Assembly: GCF_028640845.1 (NCBI RefSeq)
Contig: NC_080542.1
Coordinates: 60,897,064 to 60,961,063, forward strand
Direction: 5' to 3'
DNA length: 64,000 nt
Origin: Ahaetulla prasina
Taxonomy: Eukaryota > Chordata > Lepidosauria > Squamata > Colubridae
Below the pieces are notes generated by a model. The model ran no database searches. It saw nothing but the letters and a program-made list of their open reading frames with translations, and was not told the origin of the DNA. The position numbers were made by a program, and so were the translations under genes. Below are positions 1-11,340 of the stretch, one piece after another. Position 1 is the first letter of the stretch; every line of letters starts with the position of its first letter.

Positions 1-460
1 ATTCCTCTGGCGATTCAGATGTGGTACCAGCAATAATATCTAAGACGGAGAAATCTTCAGCAGCAGGAAGTTCCTCTTCAATATCTTTGATCTGGTTATG
101 AGCTTCAAGGTTCCCAAACTTATTATTACTTGTTGCCTGAATACTCAAAACCTGTTTTTGCTTTGTCCAAGATTCTTTATTAGAGTAATTTCTGTTCCCT
201 TTGTTTTTCCAGTCCCTGGTGCCTTCTTCTCTTCCATTCATAGTCATTTCATTCATTTTTCCTGGTCCATGATTCTGTCTTTCCTGGACTGATGATTGAT
301 ATATTTTTTCCTCACTTGTTTTTATCTCCTGCTTGTCTTGAGCCTTGGATAGCTTTTGCAATGGTGTAGTAGAATTACACAGAGTAACCATCAGGCAGCA
401 TGTCACAAGAAGGAAACTAGAAAGAGCCCCAATTGCCATTGCAGTATTACTGGGCATCAT
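1..460 (-). CDS. VWC2: VWC2 (brorin), first coding exon, partial: runs off the left edge
   Basis: Read leftwards from 460, the minus strand gives 153 codons with no stop, plus one base at the edge. The product starts with two Met codons (460 and 457) followed by PSNTAMAIGALSSFLLVTCC, a signal peptide closely matching the start of vertebrate VWC2. Further motifs in the same order as mammalian VWC2 are GPGKMNEM (residues 65-72), GREEGTRDWKNK (76-87) and KESWTKQKQ (95-103), then an acidic stretch (IEEELPAAED). VWC2 is a secreted antagonist of BMP signalling, expressed mainly in the nervous system; its two VWC cysteine domains lie further C-terminal and would be outside this window, on later exons or past the edge. 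The second ATG matches the mammalian start (MPS). Mid-exon identity is moderate, as expected for this fast-evolving linker. The paralogue VWC2L is less likely because the signal peptide and RDWK segment fit VWC2 better. The assignment rests on recalled family motifs. Confidence 0.88.
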   Translation of the reverse strand, partial: MMPSNTAMAIGALSSFLLVTCCLMVTLCNSTTPLQKLSKAQDKQEIKTSEEKIYQSSVQERQNHGPGKMNEMTMNGREEGTRDWKNKGNRNYSNKESWTKQKQVLSIQATSNNKFGNLEAHNQIKDIEEELPAAEDFSVLDIIAGTTSESPEE

Positions 461-533
461 CTAAGGCATCTCAGATGGACAAAACATATTTCATTCAAAG
501 CAAAGGATGTCGGCCAGTCAATACACAGTCCCT
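461..533 (-). other. VWC2: VWC2 5' UTR segment and splice acceptor
   Basis: On the minus strand, a pyrimidine-rich tract ending in tctcttcccag lies just before position 531, with a branch-point-like ctaac about 16 nt upstream of the AG. The exon would then start at 531, giving 71 nt of 5' UTR before the first ATG at 460. This agrees with vertebrate VWC2, in which the start codon is in an internal exon behind a non-coding first exon. The acceptor is seen in the sequence; its use is inferred. Confidence 0.6.
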
Positions 534-990
534 GGGAAGAGATGAGTTAGGATACTTCAAATAATTCTGCATTTTTACATAGAAAGCAGTATATATAGTT
601 TTTATCCAGTATGTGTAAAATGAAAAGCAGGCCAAGAAAAACACTGGGTCTTAGAGATTTAGTTTCAAATTATAGCCTAACTATGGACATGTTGGCCATT
701 CCTGAATAGACTGATGCTTTTCAACTTGTTTCCCACATCAGAGAGGAGAATAAGGATCTATATAATTTAAACAGCTAAATAACTTTTTAAAATAAAGCAA
801 GGTGAGAAATTTGCTCTCCTAGTAATTATATATTGATGAGGAAGAAAAATCAATGTAATGCTTAGATGTCAATACAAAAAAATTAAAAGTACATAAACTG
901 AGGGAAGAAGTTGAGAAGAGGAAGGGATACAATTGCTTCATAATAGTAGTAAATTCTAAATAAGATAATGAATTTGCCTTTAAAATATTG

Positions 991-993
<3 letters not shown>

Positions 994-1029
<36 letters not shown>

Positions 1030-1045
1030 TGTGTGTGTGTCTGTG

Positions 1046-1079
<34 letters not shown>
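994..1079. repeat. (TG)n followed by (GA)n microsatellite
   Basis: About 26 TG units with two TC interruptions, then about 14 GA units after a short TTTAA spacer. Confidence 0.95.
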
Positions 1080-1081
<2 letters not shown>

Positions 1082-2018
1082 AATCATTTGCTTTTCTGCA
1101 AATTGTATATAAACCAAAAGAAATAAGATTATCCAGAACATAGAAGAATTTAGAACATGCACTATAAATTCATCAATATTTTACATTTCTGCTTGCGCAT
1201 TGATTTTTGTAAACGCCAAAATATAGATATGAAATGTTGTATCTCGCTCTCCCCTTCTCTCTCTCCCTCTCCCTCCCCCCTCTTGTTATGCAAGTCAATG
1301 AGCAAAATAAATATTTGATTTTATATGTATTTCACCCCACTATTCCTTAGTTCATAAAACATGAAGTCTTTTTCTTGTAATAACCAATTATCTCAATGGA
1401 TGCTTAAAAAAATTATATACTCAAAAATAATCATCTGAATCATTTTTTCTACACTATATTGCTGATATGCTATATAGATTCTCAGTGGACATCTAAGTTA
1501 ATAAAGATTTTTTAATCCATAAAACTTCTTTTAGTACAGAAAAATCCTATTGTCTAACATTCAAAAAAAGGAAGCAAACCTTATTAACATATAAAAAGAT
1601 GCTGAAAAAAGGCAAGGAATCATTTTAAATGATCATAGTAAATAAAAATCTTATCTTCAATTTCTAGATTTCAGCGTTATGTAGTATCATGTACTCAGAA
1701 ATTAATCCTGTTGCTCCATAAGTTTATACCCAAGCAACTGCATGCAGAAACAAAACCTTAAAAGACAAGAATGTTTACTGCAATGTGAAAACAGTTCCCT
1801 ATCCTAATGAAGGAAGTTCCAAAGAGTCTTTCTTTTCAACAAGTCTTTCAAACTGAGGTACTCAATTTTTCAAAAGTAAGAGTGAGTTGAGGAGAGTTAT
1901 CCTAGGGAAATTAGAGGAACATTCATGGATTTGACTTCCCAGAATATGTTATTCACCCTAAATTTTACACCTAAACACTGCAATAATCAATCAGATTTGT
2001 TAGGATCATGAAATATTG

Positions 2019-2069
2019 CAACAATATATATATTGTAGTGTGTACACACACACACACACGAGCGCACAA
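2019..2069. repeat. (TA)n / (CA)n microsatellite
   Basis: A short TA run, a spacer, then about 9 CA units. Confidence 0.85.
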
Positions 2070-2176
2070 GATCATATAAGGCAACCACTTTGCTGCAATT
2101 ATTTATTTATTTAACGCATGGAATATCATACATGGCCTAGCAAAATATATTAATATTTCACTTAGATCAATAAAAC

Positions 2177-2178
<2 letters not shown>

Positions 2179-2227
<49 letters not shown>
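2179..2227. repeat. (TG)n microsatellite
   Basis: About 24 uninterrupted TG units, so probably length-polymorphic. Confidence 0.97.
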
Positions 2228-2229
<2 letters not shown>

Positions 2230-2805
2230 AAAAGACCTATGTTCTAATACCAATGTCTAGTCCATTTGCTGAAGTTAAATTTGGATTCTGCAAGTGTCTG
2301 AGGAAATGAGATGTGTTTCTCAAAAGCTTATAGCTTGTAGTAAAATGCTTTATTCTGGAGAGGCTCTACCAGACTCCTCCTGATTTTTATCTGAGAATTA
2401 GGTACTGAATGTTGAATTTCATTATGATAGAAACAGGGCAGAAAATGTAGCAAATAATATAAATCAAATGCTCATATGTCTTACTCTCTGTGAAGATTCC
2501 CCCCTCCATTTTGTATTCATCTTCATTATAAAGCACAATCGACATGGCATTTTAATTTTTTTTTTTTTTTTAAAAAGAATAATACTCATTTCAAGGAAGC
2601 CTGGGGGTGAGTGAACAGACAGAGCCAAGGATAGGATGGAAAACAATATATATCAGTGCAGTTACACGGTTTGTAGTTTAACAAATAAAGGAAACACACG
2701 TCTATGATAGCCTTGCAGCAATAAGCTCGTTCTTGGGTTAAGCTTAGTGCTTTGCCTCCATCTCTGGACACATACAGTACACATACACTGCAACTTTCCC
2801 GTCCC

Positions 2806-3575
2806 TTTCCCCGTCCCCAGTGCAAAAGTTCCCGCTACTACCGGCGCCCCAAAGGACCGGAAGAGCTCTTCCTCTCTTTACCTTCCACTGCATAGCCTTT
2901 ACTAGGCAGATCCTTTCCTTCCCCGCGTTCCAGACCAGTCAGCCGGTTGCCCGGGAAAGCAAGCAACTCGTCTTTTGTCTCCCATCCTCCGTCCGGAAAA
3001 GAGAAGACCCGACCGGCGACTAGGGCCGCCACTCCCGCCCGCTGCCCACTTCTCGTCGTCTAAGAAGCGAAGCCTCAACCTCAGTCACCCGAGCGCAAAG
3101 ACGGGCTCCTCCCTGACGTTTTCACATTGCGATTTCCTCGCAGCCACGCTTGCCACCTCCTTCCTCGATCCGCATAAAAAGGGTAGCCTGAAGCGCGCTT
3201 CCCACCGCTTTGAGTGGCTCCGTCCCTCTCTCGGCCACTTGCCCGACGTCCGGAATTGCTGCCTGCTGTCGAAACGTCATTTGTTGCCCCATGGAAGAAT
3301 GACCGGCCCGGGTTGCCAGGGGTGAGAGAGCGCTTGCAAAAAATGATGCCCGCAAGCAGGCTTCGAGCTGCAGCAGCTGTGGGGTTGCTTCCTTATCGCC
3401 TGCTCTGGTTCCCGCTTTCATGAAGCGGCGAGAGGAGGCTTATTTCTGGCCGAGGACTCATGTCGATGATGAAATCGTCCTCTAATTTATACAGCGCTTT
3501 GCACATTAGACAAGACGACCCGAAGGAAATGTGAGAAAGGCGGCAGCCCGGACAATGGCGTTTCTACTGCTTTTT
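2806..3575 (-). promoter_or_regulatory. VWC2: CpG-rich block: probable VWC2 promoter and first exon
   Basis: This is the longest stretch in the window that is both GC-rich and dense in CpG while showing no repeat signature. CpG depletion is strong elsewhere, so the block looks like an unmethylated promoter island. It lies about 2.3 kb upstream of the VWC2 coding exon, as expected for a non-coding first exon. On the minus strand a TATAAATT-like motif sits at about 3486-3493, and a possible splice donor (ggaag|gtaaag) has its GT at 2881-2880; another candidate (cgg|gtgact) is near 3085. None of these is decisive. A TATA-like CATAAAAAG on the plus strand at about 3173 leaves bidirectional transcription possible. 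The short open frames here look like by-products of base composition. Confidence 0.6.
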
Positions 3576-3857
3576 CAAAAAGCAACATTGTGTTGGAAAC
3601 AAGAGACATCAGTATGAGAAACACGCGTGCCACCTAACCTGCATATACTGTAACAGTTCAGATGGTATTGTAGGTAAATGCTGCTCCCAATTCATTCATT
3701 TCTTTAAATTCTCTCTCTCTCTCTCCAGGACAAAACTGTGCTGATTTCCATGTTTTGCCCTTAATAAAAAGTAGCCATGGTATCTGGTTATGCATGTAAT
3801 GTAATTTCCCTGCTTTATCCCCTTCTTATGCTCTACGGGAAGAATATGCAAGTACAT

Positions 3858-4242
3858 ATAGTTCTCGACTTACGACCACAACTGAACCCAACATTTATGT
3901 TCTTAAGTGAGACATTCGTTATGTGAGTTTGGCTCCATTTTACAACCTTTCTTGCTTCAGTTGTTAAGTCAATTCCTGCAGCTGGTAAGTTAGTAACTTG
4001 GTTGTTAAGTGAATTTGGCTTCCCCATTGACTTTGCTTGTCAGAAGGTCGCAAAAGGGGATCACATGACCTTGGGACACAGCAACGTCATAAATAGGAAT
4101 CAGTTGCCAAGCATATGAATTTTGATCACATGATCATGGGGATGCTGCAAAGTAACTGCGAAAAATGGCCATAAGTTACTCTTTTCAGTGTTGTGACTTT
4201 GAACAGTTCACTAAATGAGCTGTCGTAAGTCAAGGACTACCT
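3858..4242. mobile_element. Palindromic miniature element, 'AGGTAGTCCT' family, copy 1
   Basis: The left end reads tagttctcgacttacgacc and the right end is its near inverse (gtcgtaagtcaaggactacct). The interior carries gttaagtgaatttggcttcc and atcacatgacc motifs shared with copies at 23411, 33296 and 14514. No coding capacity. Copy 2 has TA on both sides, which suggests Tc1/mariner-type mobilisation. Confidence 0.8.
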
Positions 4243-4246
4243 ATCC

Positions 4247-4370
4247 CAGGAGTGTCAAACTGGTGGCCCACAGGCCGGATGCATCATGTGTAGGCTACAT
4301 CCACCCCAGCTCCACAAAGGCAAAAAATGTCATAATACATCATGTGACGCGATCAAGTTTGACCCCCGTG
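4247..4370. mobile_element. hAT-type miniature element, 'GTGTCAAACTGG' family, copy 1
   Basis: Termini are CAGGAGTGTCAAACTGG and AAGTTTGACCCCCGTG, imperfect inverted repeats. Flanks acctatcc / aactatcc match at 7 of 8 positions, as an aged 8-bp hAT target duplication. The element sits at the right end of the palindromic element before it. Related copies are at 26925 and 37618. Confidence 0.8.
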
Positions 4371-4378
4371 AACTATCC

Positions 4379-5075
4379 TTTCCTTTCCCACCAATTCTAA
4401 GATATGGTATACTTTTCAGTAAATGTTAATGTTGGACCAAAATAGTTAAAATGTTACCAAATTTTGCTTAAGTGATCTTACCTACAGCACAAACACTTTC
4501 TGGAAATACTATGATGTTGCCTTCATATATTTTCATTACTGGTGTGAAAGTATCCCAACTGTAAAGGCAGCTTTAAAATGTAATAATATGTTAGATTTTA
4601 ATGCCTACTACCTTGAAATAAATGACTCCAATGACTAGAAACAGGTGAAGAAAGCTGGGTAGAATGAACAATAGGGATATCAGGTGTCAGCTGATGGGTT
4701 CCTTCCAGCTCAAGGATGGAAGCATTCAGCAGTGGAAAAAGCCTTAAATGTGGATTCTGCCTCAAGTCACTCTGTGTAGGTTTATTAAGTTTAACATTGT
4801 TTTGGGCCAAATTTCAGTTGTACAATATATAAATGTTTTAACACAAGATCATATCTATTAAAGTAGCAATACTTGCCACTTAAGGAATTTCATATAGGAC
4901 AAATCCATCAGATTTGCAGCCTATATAATTTGCATAACAATCGCTTCTTGGAAGAAACACCATAAAAATTCTAAACAAAACATTAAAGTTTAGAGTCATC
5001 ACATTGTTCACAACGGTATACTATCAAGGTCATAGTCTGAGTTATAAAGTATAACTCCAGAAGTTGATCATTATA
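4379..5075. other. No recognised feature
   Basis: AT-rich sequence without a recognisable exon, repeat or RNA gene. Confidence 0.5.
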
Positions 5076-5280
5076 AATGCTAAAGGAAAAAAGATTGATG
5101 CCTTTGAACTGCAGTGCTGGAGAAAATTGTTGAGAGTACCTTGGAACAGCATGAAGTTCAAATCATTCAATCATTCAAGTAAAACTAGAAACTGATTTGA
5201 AACACTAATAATGACACTATGGCTTCAGTAGTCGGATACCTAATGCAGAATCAAGAGAGTAAAGAAGATGACGATGCTTG
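5076..5280 (+). mobile_element. Degenerate BovB (RTE) LINE fragment
   Basis: The plus strand reads IDAFELQCWRKLLRVPW, matching the conserved stretch just after the BovB reverse transcriptase (usually FELWCWRRLLRVPW). After that only scattered matches remain (a LMQNQES-like piece with a frame break). It is much more decayed than the BovB copy at 7306. Confidence 0.65.
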
Positions 5281-6574
5281 GAAAAATTATAGCTTCTCAT
5301 GGCCATTCATTTTTAGTATATATTATAACTAATCCATCCTAGTATAACTTTTATTCAAACAAGAATATTCTAATATATGAGAAGATGTTTTGATGAGGAA
5401 AACATGGTGTTTTTTTTTCATTTTCCTTATCTGTGCCATCTTGAACTGACCAAATACAGTTGAATAAATAAAAAATGAGATTGAAGTATAATCATCATCA
5501 AAATCTTGAATACTTATTTTTCTGAAGAAAAGACCAATCTACGATTTGTAATTCCATTCAAATTAAAAAGAGCCACCATATATGGACAGTAAAACTGCTA
5601 GGCCTCTACTTCTTTGTGGTCATCTATTGTAGCCAGAATATGAGAGAGCTAATCATAGTGGGAGGAAACATATGTTTGCACCAATTTTGAAGCAACCACT
5701 ATACCAGGTTCCTTTAAACCTTGACTGAATATCTCTTAATTTCTGGCTTCACAAATTTCCCTTTTTGTCCTTCTACTTCTGCATTCACATACACATTTCT
5801 GTGAGCCAATGTATTTTCTGCTGACACTAAAAAGGTATTAGCTACCCTATATTTTGTTTGCTGCTTTGAGCAATTGAATTATTTTTCAGTAAATAATATA
5901 CAAATATGAAGAGATTATGCAAACAGTTTTATCCCCTTGGATGAACATACATTATATGACTGAAATTAATTTTAGGCGCTCTAGTGAAAAAACTAGGATT
6001 GATTAAAAAATAATCATTTGGAGTTGCTTACTCCTATGTTAAATGAAAATGTTAGATATATAAGTTTAAGAAGACTGACATTCAGGGAAAACTGGTATCT
6101 GGAAAAAATTTTAGCTGATAGGACTGACCAATAGAGGCCAGTATGTACTATGAAATCTGAATGAAAAGGATCTGCCCTTCCTTGTTCTCTTCTTATATTA
6201 TAAACACCAAAGACATAAAAATAAATATGTGGATTAATTATCCAAGTTAGGAAATAGAATTTTGTGCAGTCCAAGCTTACTTTTTTTGTCCCAGACACAA
6301 TGGAATTTATCTATACAAATTTGGTATGTTTGTTAGATTGCTCAATGCTACCGGGTTTGAGCTGCAAAAATCCAGATAGCCATCCTGTGGCAGCAAGAAA
6401 ACAATGTCAGTGTTGTCCTTTGCTGGTTCCTCAGATTCTTGCAGGACCATTTTGATAGTTTTAGTTTTAGTTAGTCAATATATAAATTGTCTGTGTTACA
6501 ACTGCAAACCTGCAAACACAAAGAAGAGGCAGTCCACCTATTTTCCAAAGTACCAGAAGGCAAGAAAAAAAAAC
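5281..6574. other. No recognised feature
   Basis: AT-rich, no supported gene or repeat. Short open frames here have no recognisable motifs. Confidence 0.45.
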
Positions 6575-6798
6575 AATGAATGAAAACTAATCAAGGAGAG
6601 AAGCAGCCTGGATCTAAGGAAAAATTTCCTAACCAGTGGAATGTTCTTGCCTTCAGAAGTTACAGATACTCCATCACTGGAGGCTTTTTAAGAAGAGACA
6701 GGAGAGACACTTGCCTGTAATGATATAGGATTTCCTGCTTGTGCAGGGGGCTGGACTAAAAGACCTCCGCGGTCCCTTCTAACTCTATTATTCTGTTT
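6575..6798 (+). mobile_element. CR1-type LINE, 3' end fragment
   Basis: Contains the typical end of the CR1 coding region (ctggatctaaggaaaaatttcct, then tccatcactggaggctttttaagaagag) and the 3' tail tcctgcttgtgcagggggctggactaaaagacctc, finishing in tattattctg. The same tail recurs at 15060, 24960, 27295 and 38695. Heavily 5'-truncated and non-coding. Confidence 0.8.
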
Positions 6799-6828
6799 TT
6801 CCTCCTGACTTCTATTGGTGATGGACAA

Positions 6829-6925
6829 CAGGGGTCCCCAGCCCCAGGTGTACAGACTGGGAGCGGTCTGCACTCTATTGGGAACTCCATCTAAATGCCA
6901 TACTTCCATTTCTGTATGCATGCTT
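6829..6925. mobile_element. Possible hAT-type terminal fragment
   Basis: Starts CAGGGGTCCCCAGCCCC and continues with a gactgggagcggtctgcac stretch, like the end of a vertebrate hAT element. No matching right end was found. Confidence 0.4.
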
Positions 6926-7305
6926 TAGAGTTTTTATTTTTGCAGATAAAAACAGAAAACAGCTATTGTGTAATAAGCATATTATTTCAAGATAGAAACT
7001 GGCATTCATTTATTATCCTAAAGGTGATAATTTGATTCCTGGTGTCCAAACTCCACCCCACCCCACCCCTCACTTAGTTTTTTGGGAGGAACAGACAAGG
7101 TCAGTAGATGCTGTCACCTGCTGTGACACATTTATAGCAGACAGTTGTTCACTGAATAAAATACAACTTTTAAACCATACTAAAATTTGATTTTCATCTA
7201 AGAAACATTTTTCTTCTGAACATCTGCCATCAATTCATTTCTTAACACCACTATAGTTTTTTAAATCAGTTTGTATGTATGTGTGTAATATTATAAATAA
7301 TAAGT

Positions 7306-8030
7306 ATATTGAGGGTGAAGGAGGAGAGTGCAAAAGTTGGCTTAAAACTCAACATTAAGAAAACTAAGATCATGGCATTCAGCCTTCTCAATTCCTGGCA
7401 GATAGAAGGGGAAGAAATGGAAGTAGTGACTGATTTTATTTTCCTGGGCTCCAAGATCACTGCAGATGGGGACTGCAGCCAAGAAATTAAAAGACACTTG
7501 CTCCTGGGGAGGAAAGCTATGGCAAATCTAGACAGCATACTAAAAAGCAGAGACATCACCCTGCCAACAAAAGTGCGTATAGTCAAGGCTATGGTTTTCC
7601 CAGTTGCAATGTATGGCTGTGAAATTTGGACCATAAGAAAGGCTGAGTGCTAAAGAATTGAGGTCTTTGAACTCTGGTGCTATAGAAGACTCCTGTAGTC
7701 CCTTGAACTGCAAGGAGAACAAACCAGTCAGTCCTAGAGGAGATCAACCCTGACTGCTCTTTAGAAGGCCAGATCCTGAAGATAAAACTGAAATACTTTG
7801 GGCACTTCATGAGAAGGAAGGACTCACTGGAAAAGACCCTAATGCTGGGAAAGATTGAAGGCAAAAGAAGAAGGGGACGACAGAGAATGAGGTGGCTGGA
7901 TGGAGTCACTGAAGCAGTAAGCATGAGCGTAAATGGACTCCAGAGGATGGTAGAGGATAGGAAGGCCTGGAGGAATGTTGTCCACGGGGTTGCGATGGGT
8001 CGGACACGACATCACAACTAACAACAACAA
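7306..8030 (+). mobile_element. BovB (RTE-clade) LINE, 3' end
   Basis: A 5'-truncated copy of the BovB reverse-transcriptase C-terminal region. Bases 7309-7653 stay open for 114 codons with VGLKLNIKKTKIMAF, DFIFLGSKITADGDCS, LLLGRKAMANLDSILKSRDI and MYGCEIWTI. After a stop and frame shifts, 7809-8021 continues with RRKDSLEKTLMLGKIEG and GRQRMRWLDGVTEAV. The end reads cggacacgacatcacaac followed by an aac-rich tail, the usual BovB 3' terminus. BovB is prominent in squamates and its tail is shared by the SINEs at 29389 and 39915. Not functional. Confidence 0.93.
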
Positions 8031-8274
8031 TTTATTATTTGCAGGTATAGTAAATATAATAATTATTGATAATTAATAGTAATTATTAATACTAATAGAG
8101 TATATATACTTATTATATATGTATTATATACAATTACCATCATAACTGCAAAACCTCTCTGTGTAATTCAAACAGGGTCCTTGAAAATTCAAATATTGGA
8201 CAACCCTGTTATATTTTTTGGTACCTGGAAAGTTATAACTCAGGAGTTCAGGATCTGTCGTTTACCATCCCAGA

Positions 8275-8815
8275 ATATACAAAATATAGAGTAACAAAGT
8301 TGGAAGGGAATTTTGAATTCTTCTAGTCCAGCTCCTTGCCCAAGCAGGAGACTCTATTCTACTCCAGGTAAATGGCTCTCCAGTCTTTTCGCAGAAGCCT
8401 CCAGCGATGGAACATCCACAACTACTATGGTAAGCCATTCCACTGGTTAATTGTTCTCATTGGCAGGAAATCTTTCCTTAGTTCCAGATTGGATCTCTCT
8501 TTGATAAGTTTCCATCTGCTACTTCTTACCTTGCCCTCAGGTGCTGTGCATAATAGGTTGTCCCCCTCGTCACTGAGACAGTTATTCAAATATTGGAAGA
8601 CTGCTGTCATTTCATCCCTTGTTCTTCTCTCAGTTAGACTAGACATTACCCAGATCCTGCAACTGTTCATATGATTTAGCCTCTGGAACCCTAATCATCT
8701 TCATTGCTCTTCTCTGAACTCTTTCTAGAGTTTCAATGTTTTTTTTGTATCATGGGGACCAGAACTGGACACAGTAATCCAAGTGTGGTGTCCGATATGC
8801 GATCTTGATATCTCG
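8275..8815 (-). mobile_element. CR1-type LINE, 3' end
   Basis: On the minus strand, 8425-8670 reads SSLTERRTRDEMTAVFQYLNN, then LLCTAPEGKVRSSRWKLIKERSNLELRKDFL and TINQWNGLP, the conserved C-terminal end of CR1 ORF2. The 3' tail (tccaactttgttactc-like) lies at about 8290. 5'-truncated with a broken frame. Confidence 0.87.
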
Positions 8816-9202
8816 CTTGCATCATATCATCAATTGTTGGAGTGGGGGGAGAGGAGAGGAAATAGGCAATTGGCAGAGATGACCAAAAGGAGGGAGGTAA
8901 TAGACTTGACAGAAACCAAAGTATGAGAACCACCTCGTTCCAGTCTTCAAAGTTGCAGAGCCTGGGAAAGAAATACAAATTGCCCCAAGCAACTGAGCAG
9001 TTCCCAAAACACCTATGTGACACACCATTGGCCGAAGACAAACTGGTCAAGGGGAGAGGGCCGGAAGGAAGGGGAAAATTTTGTAACCTTTTGTGTGGCA
9101 GTTTTTGCTGGCAGAGGGTTGCAGGAGGCAGTCACAGCCAGAAACAGAGCTTGGGAGCCCGTTTTCGCTGGCAGAGCAGTCAGGCCACCACAGGAACCCC
9201 AA
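8816..9202. other. No confident assignment
   Basis: A more GC-rich stretch between the CR1 fragment and the gypsy remnant. It could be leader or gag-proximal sequence of the gypsy element, but no motif confirms this. Confidence 0.3.
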
Positions 9203-11136
9203 CATGAGTGATGTCGAGCTGGCCACGCCTCCCCATCAGCCTCCCAGGTCAAACACAACCCTGATGCAGCCCAAGTCAATGAAATAGACTTTGACACCCC
9301 TGATTTAGGGTATCACATTTCTCATGAGAGCATGGAAATGGATCCCCAAAAAGTGTGGGCTGTCTTGGACTGGGCTCCGCCCTGTATGAGGAAGAAGATT
9401 CAAAGCTTCCTGGAGTTTGCCAGATTTTACTGGCAGTTTATCCTGCCATTCACACAACTAGTACCACCCATCATGAACTTCCTAAACACCAGAGGTGAAG
9501 GGAAACTTGAATCCAGTCAGCCCCTAAAGTGGTCAATTGAGTGTCAGACAGCCTTCGAAAAGCTCAAACGGTTATTCGCTGAGGAGCTAGTTGGAGCCAT
9601 ATTACTTCAAAAAGAATGAGCCTGAGAAAGGGGTCTTGGAACCACGCACATACACCTCCAAAAAGCTCACTGAGACTGAATGCAGGTGGGCAGTATGTGA
9701 AAAGGAAGGATAAGCAGTACATTGGGCACTCCTAGAAGGGAGTAAAGCCTCTTGAGGTACAGACAGACCACAAAAATCTGGAAGTCCTGAAACCCCCAGG
9801 AAGTTATCACCGGAACAGAACCGCTGGGCTTAATACTTCAACCGATTCAATTTCACATTACTCAGGAGGTACTGCTGGGGGGGGGAACACATTTTGGCAG
9901 ATGCTCTGTCCAGGCTGCCGTAGTATAATAGCTCCAAGCCTGAAATTGTTAGACTGGTTATCCCATCCTGGCAGCTGGGAGGTCCTGTCACCATGTGACA
10001 ACGCCAAATAGCAGTGACAATGCCAAATAGCAATGCATTAAAAGTAGCGCTAGAAAAAGACAAATGGGTTCCAAGCCCATAAAAATGAATGCATGATGCA
10101 AGATGGCCTAGCCTGGGTTGGAGCCAAACTATATGTCCCAGAAAGCCAGTGCTTAATGGTCTTACAGAAAAGTCATGATTCAAAATTGGTGGGACATTTT
10201 GGCTTTGTAAAAACTCTTCACCTGATTAAATATCAGTTTTGGTGGATGTCATTAAAAAAGGACATAGAGGGCTATGTAGCTAGCTGTCCATTTGCAAAAA
10301 GTCACCAGGGGAAGACCCAAATTACAGTCCCCAGGACTCCTCCAGCCAGTGACAGAGCCCAAAGTGCCATGGAAAGAGATTTCAATGGACTTTATAGTAG
10401 AATTACCAGAAAGTTCAGGGAAGACTATAATTTGGGTGATAGGCACTGACTTTATTTTCTAAATAGGTCCACTTTGTGCCATGCCAAAAGATCCTTTCTG
10501 CTCACACCTTAACTAAACTGTTCATGCAGCATGTGTACAGAATCCATTGGACTCCAGAGAGAATTATATCGGATCATGGAGTTCCATTCACAGAGTTTTT
10601 GGTTCTGGCAAGAATTCCTAAAAAGTTTGGGGACCATGCTGGGGCTTAGCTCCTCGCATCATTCAAAAATAAACGGGGCCTGTGAACATACAAATGGGGT
10701 CTAAGAACAATAACTCAGGTGCTATATTAACTATTAGCAGGATGAGTGGATGGACATCCTCCCCTTCGCTTAGGTGGTTTATAATAACTCAGTACATAGT
10801 AGCACTGGATTCACCCCTTTCAAGATAGCCACTGGGAAGGGCTTTGTATCTATTCCTGAGCTACCCCAGGCTACCCCACAAACTGTGTCTTTAAAGTAAT
10901 GAATTGCACAATTACAAATCTCCTGGCCAATGGTTAGAAAGTCTGTAGAGGAAGCAAGGGAATTGTATAAAAAACAGGCTGATAAGAAATGCTTCAAACC
11001 AAAAGATTTTAAAATTGGGGATAAAGTCTATCTACCAAATATCTACAATCTAGACAACCCTCAAAGAAACTGAGTCCAATGTTGGTCATTTCTCCATAAA
11101 AAGACTTATTAACCTGATGACTATTGAGTTTGAATT
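9203..11136 (+). pseudogene. Ty3/gypsy retrotransposon pol remnant, part 1
   Basis: Degenerate pol in coding order. At 9332-9619 is the end of reverse transcriptase (MDPQKVWAVLDWAPP, then SFLEFARFYWQFILPF and WSIECQTAFEKLKRLF). RNase H follows near 9755-9925 with frameshifts (TDHKNLE-like, ADALSRL-like). The integrase zinc-binding region is at 10093-10320 (LHLIKYQFWWMSLKKDIEGY, VASCPFAKS). The integrase core region at about 10500-10870 keeps RIISDHGVPF, SSSHHSKINGACEHTNG and YNNSVHSSTGFTPF pieces. Stops and frameshifts are frequent, so it is dead. It is interrupted at 11145 by a later DNA transposon and resumes at 13088. Confidence 0.88.
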
Positions 11137-11144
11137 GCCAAAAC
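11137..11144. repeat. 8-bp target duplication, left copy
   Basis: gccaaaac, repeated exactly at 13080-13087 on the other side of the hAT-type element. Confidence 0.9.
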
Positions 11145-11281
11145 CAGAGATGAAATGCTTCCGGTTCGGACCGGATCAACTGATCCGGTAGCGATGGAGG
11201 CAGGTGGTTCGGAGAACGTTAGTAAAAATCCCTGGCCCCACCCCTGCCCCAGCTGAGCCACGCGATTATCAGAGGGTTTTT

Positions 11282-11340
11282 TTTTTTACTTTTAAAAGCA
11301 TTTTTTCTTCGGCCGAAAAAATGCTTTTAAAAGTAAAAAA
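11282..11340. repeat. Perfect 25-bp inverted repeat (hairpin)
   Basis: Arms 11282-11306 and 11316-11340 are exact reverse complements (acttttaaaagcatttttt core) around a 9-nt loop. Weaker versions of the same arms (ttttaaaagctttttt, gatcagctgggatggtcag) recur to about 11660. Confidence 0.9.

Larger units (their letters stand above)
534..2805 (-). other. Presumed VWC2 intron 1
   Basis: AT-rich, non-coding sequence between the coding exon and the CpG-rich block. It holds several microsatellites listed separately and a CT-rich tract at about 1237-1283. No transposon or exon was recognised. Its intron status depends on the VWC2 and promoter assignments. Confidence 0.5.

Noticed and set aside
3122..3423. 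Short frames on both strands in the CpG-rich block
   Set aside because: Explained by high GC. None has a signal, domain or known exon match; the block fits a promoter and non-coding exon better.
9013..9297. Overlapping 64-95-codon frames just before the gypsy remnant
   Set aside because: Frames on both strands overlap one another and none matches gag or another family.
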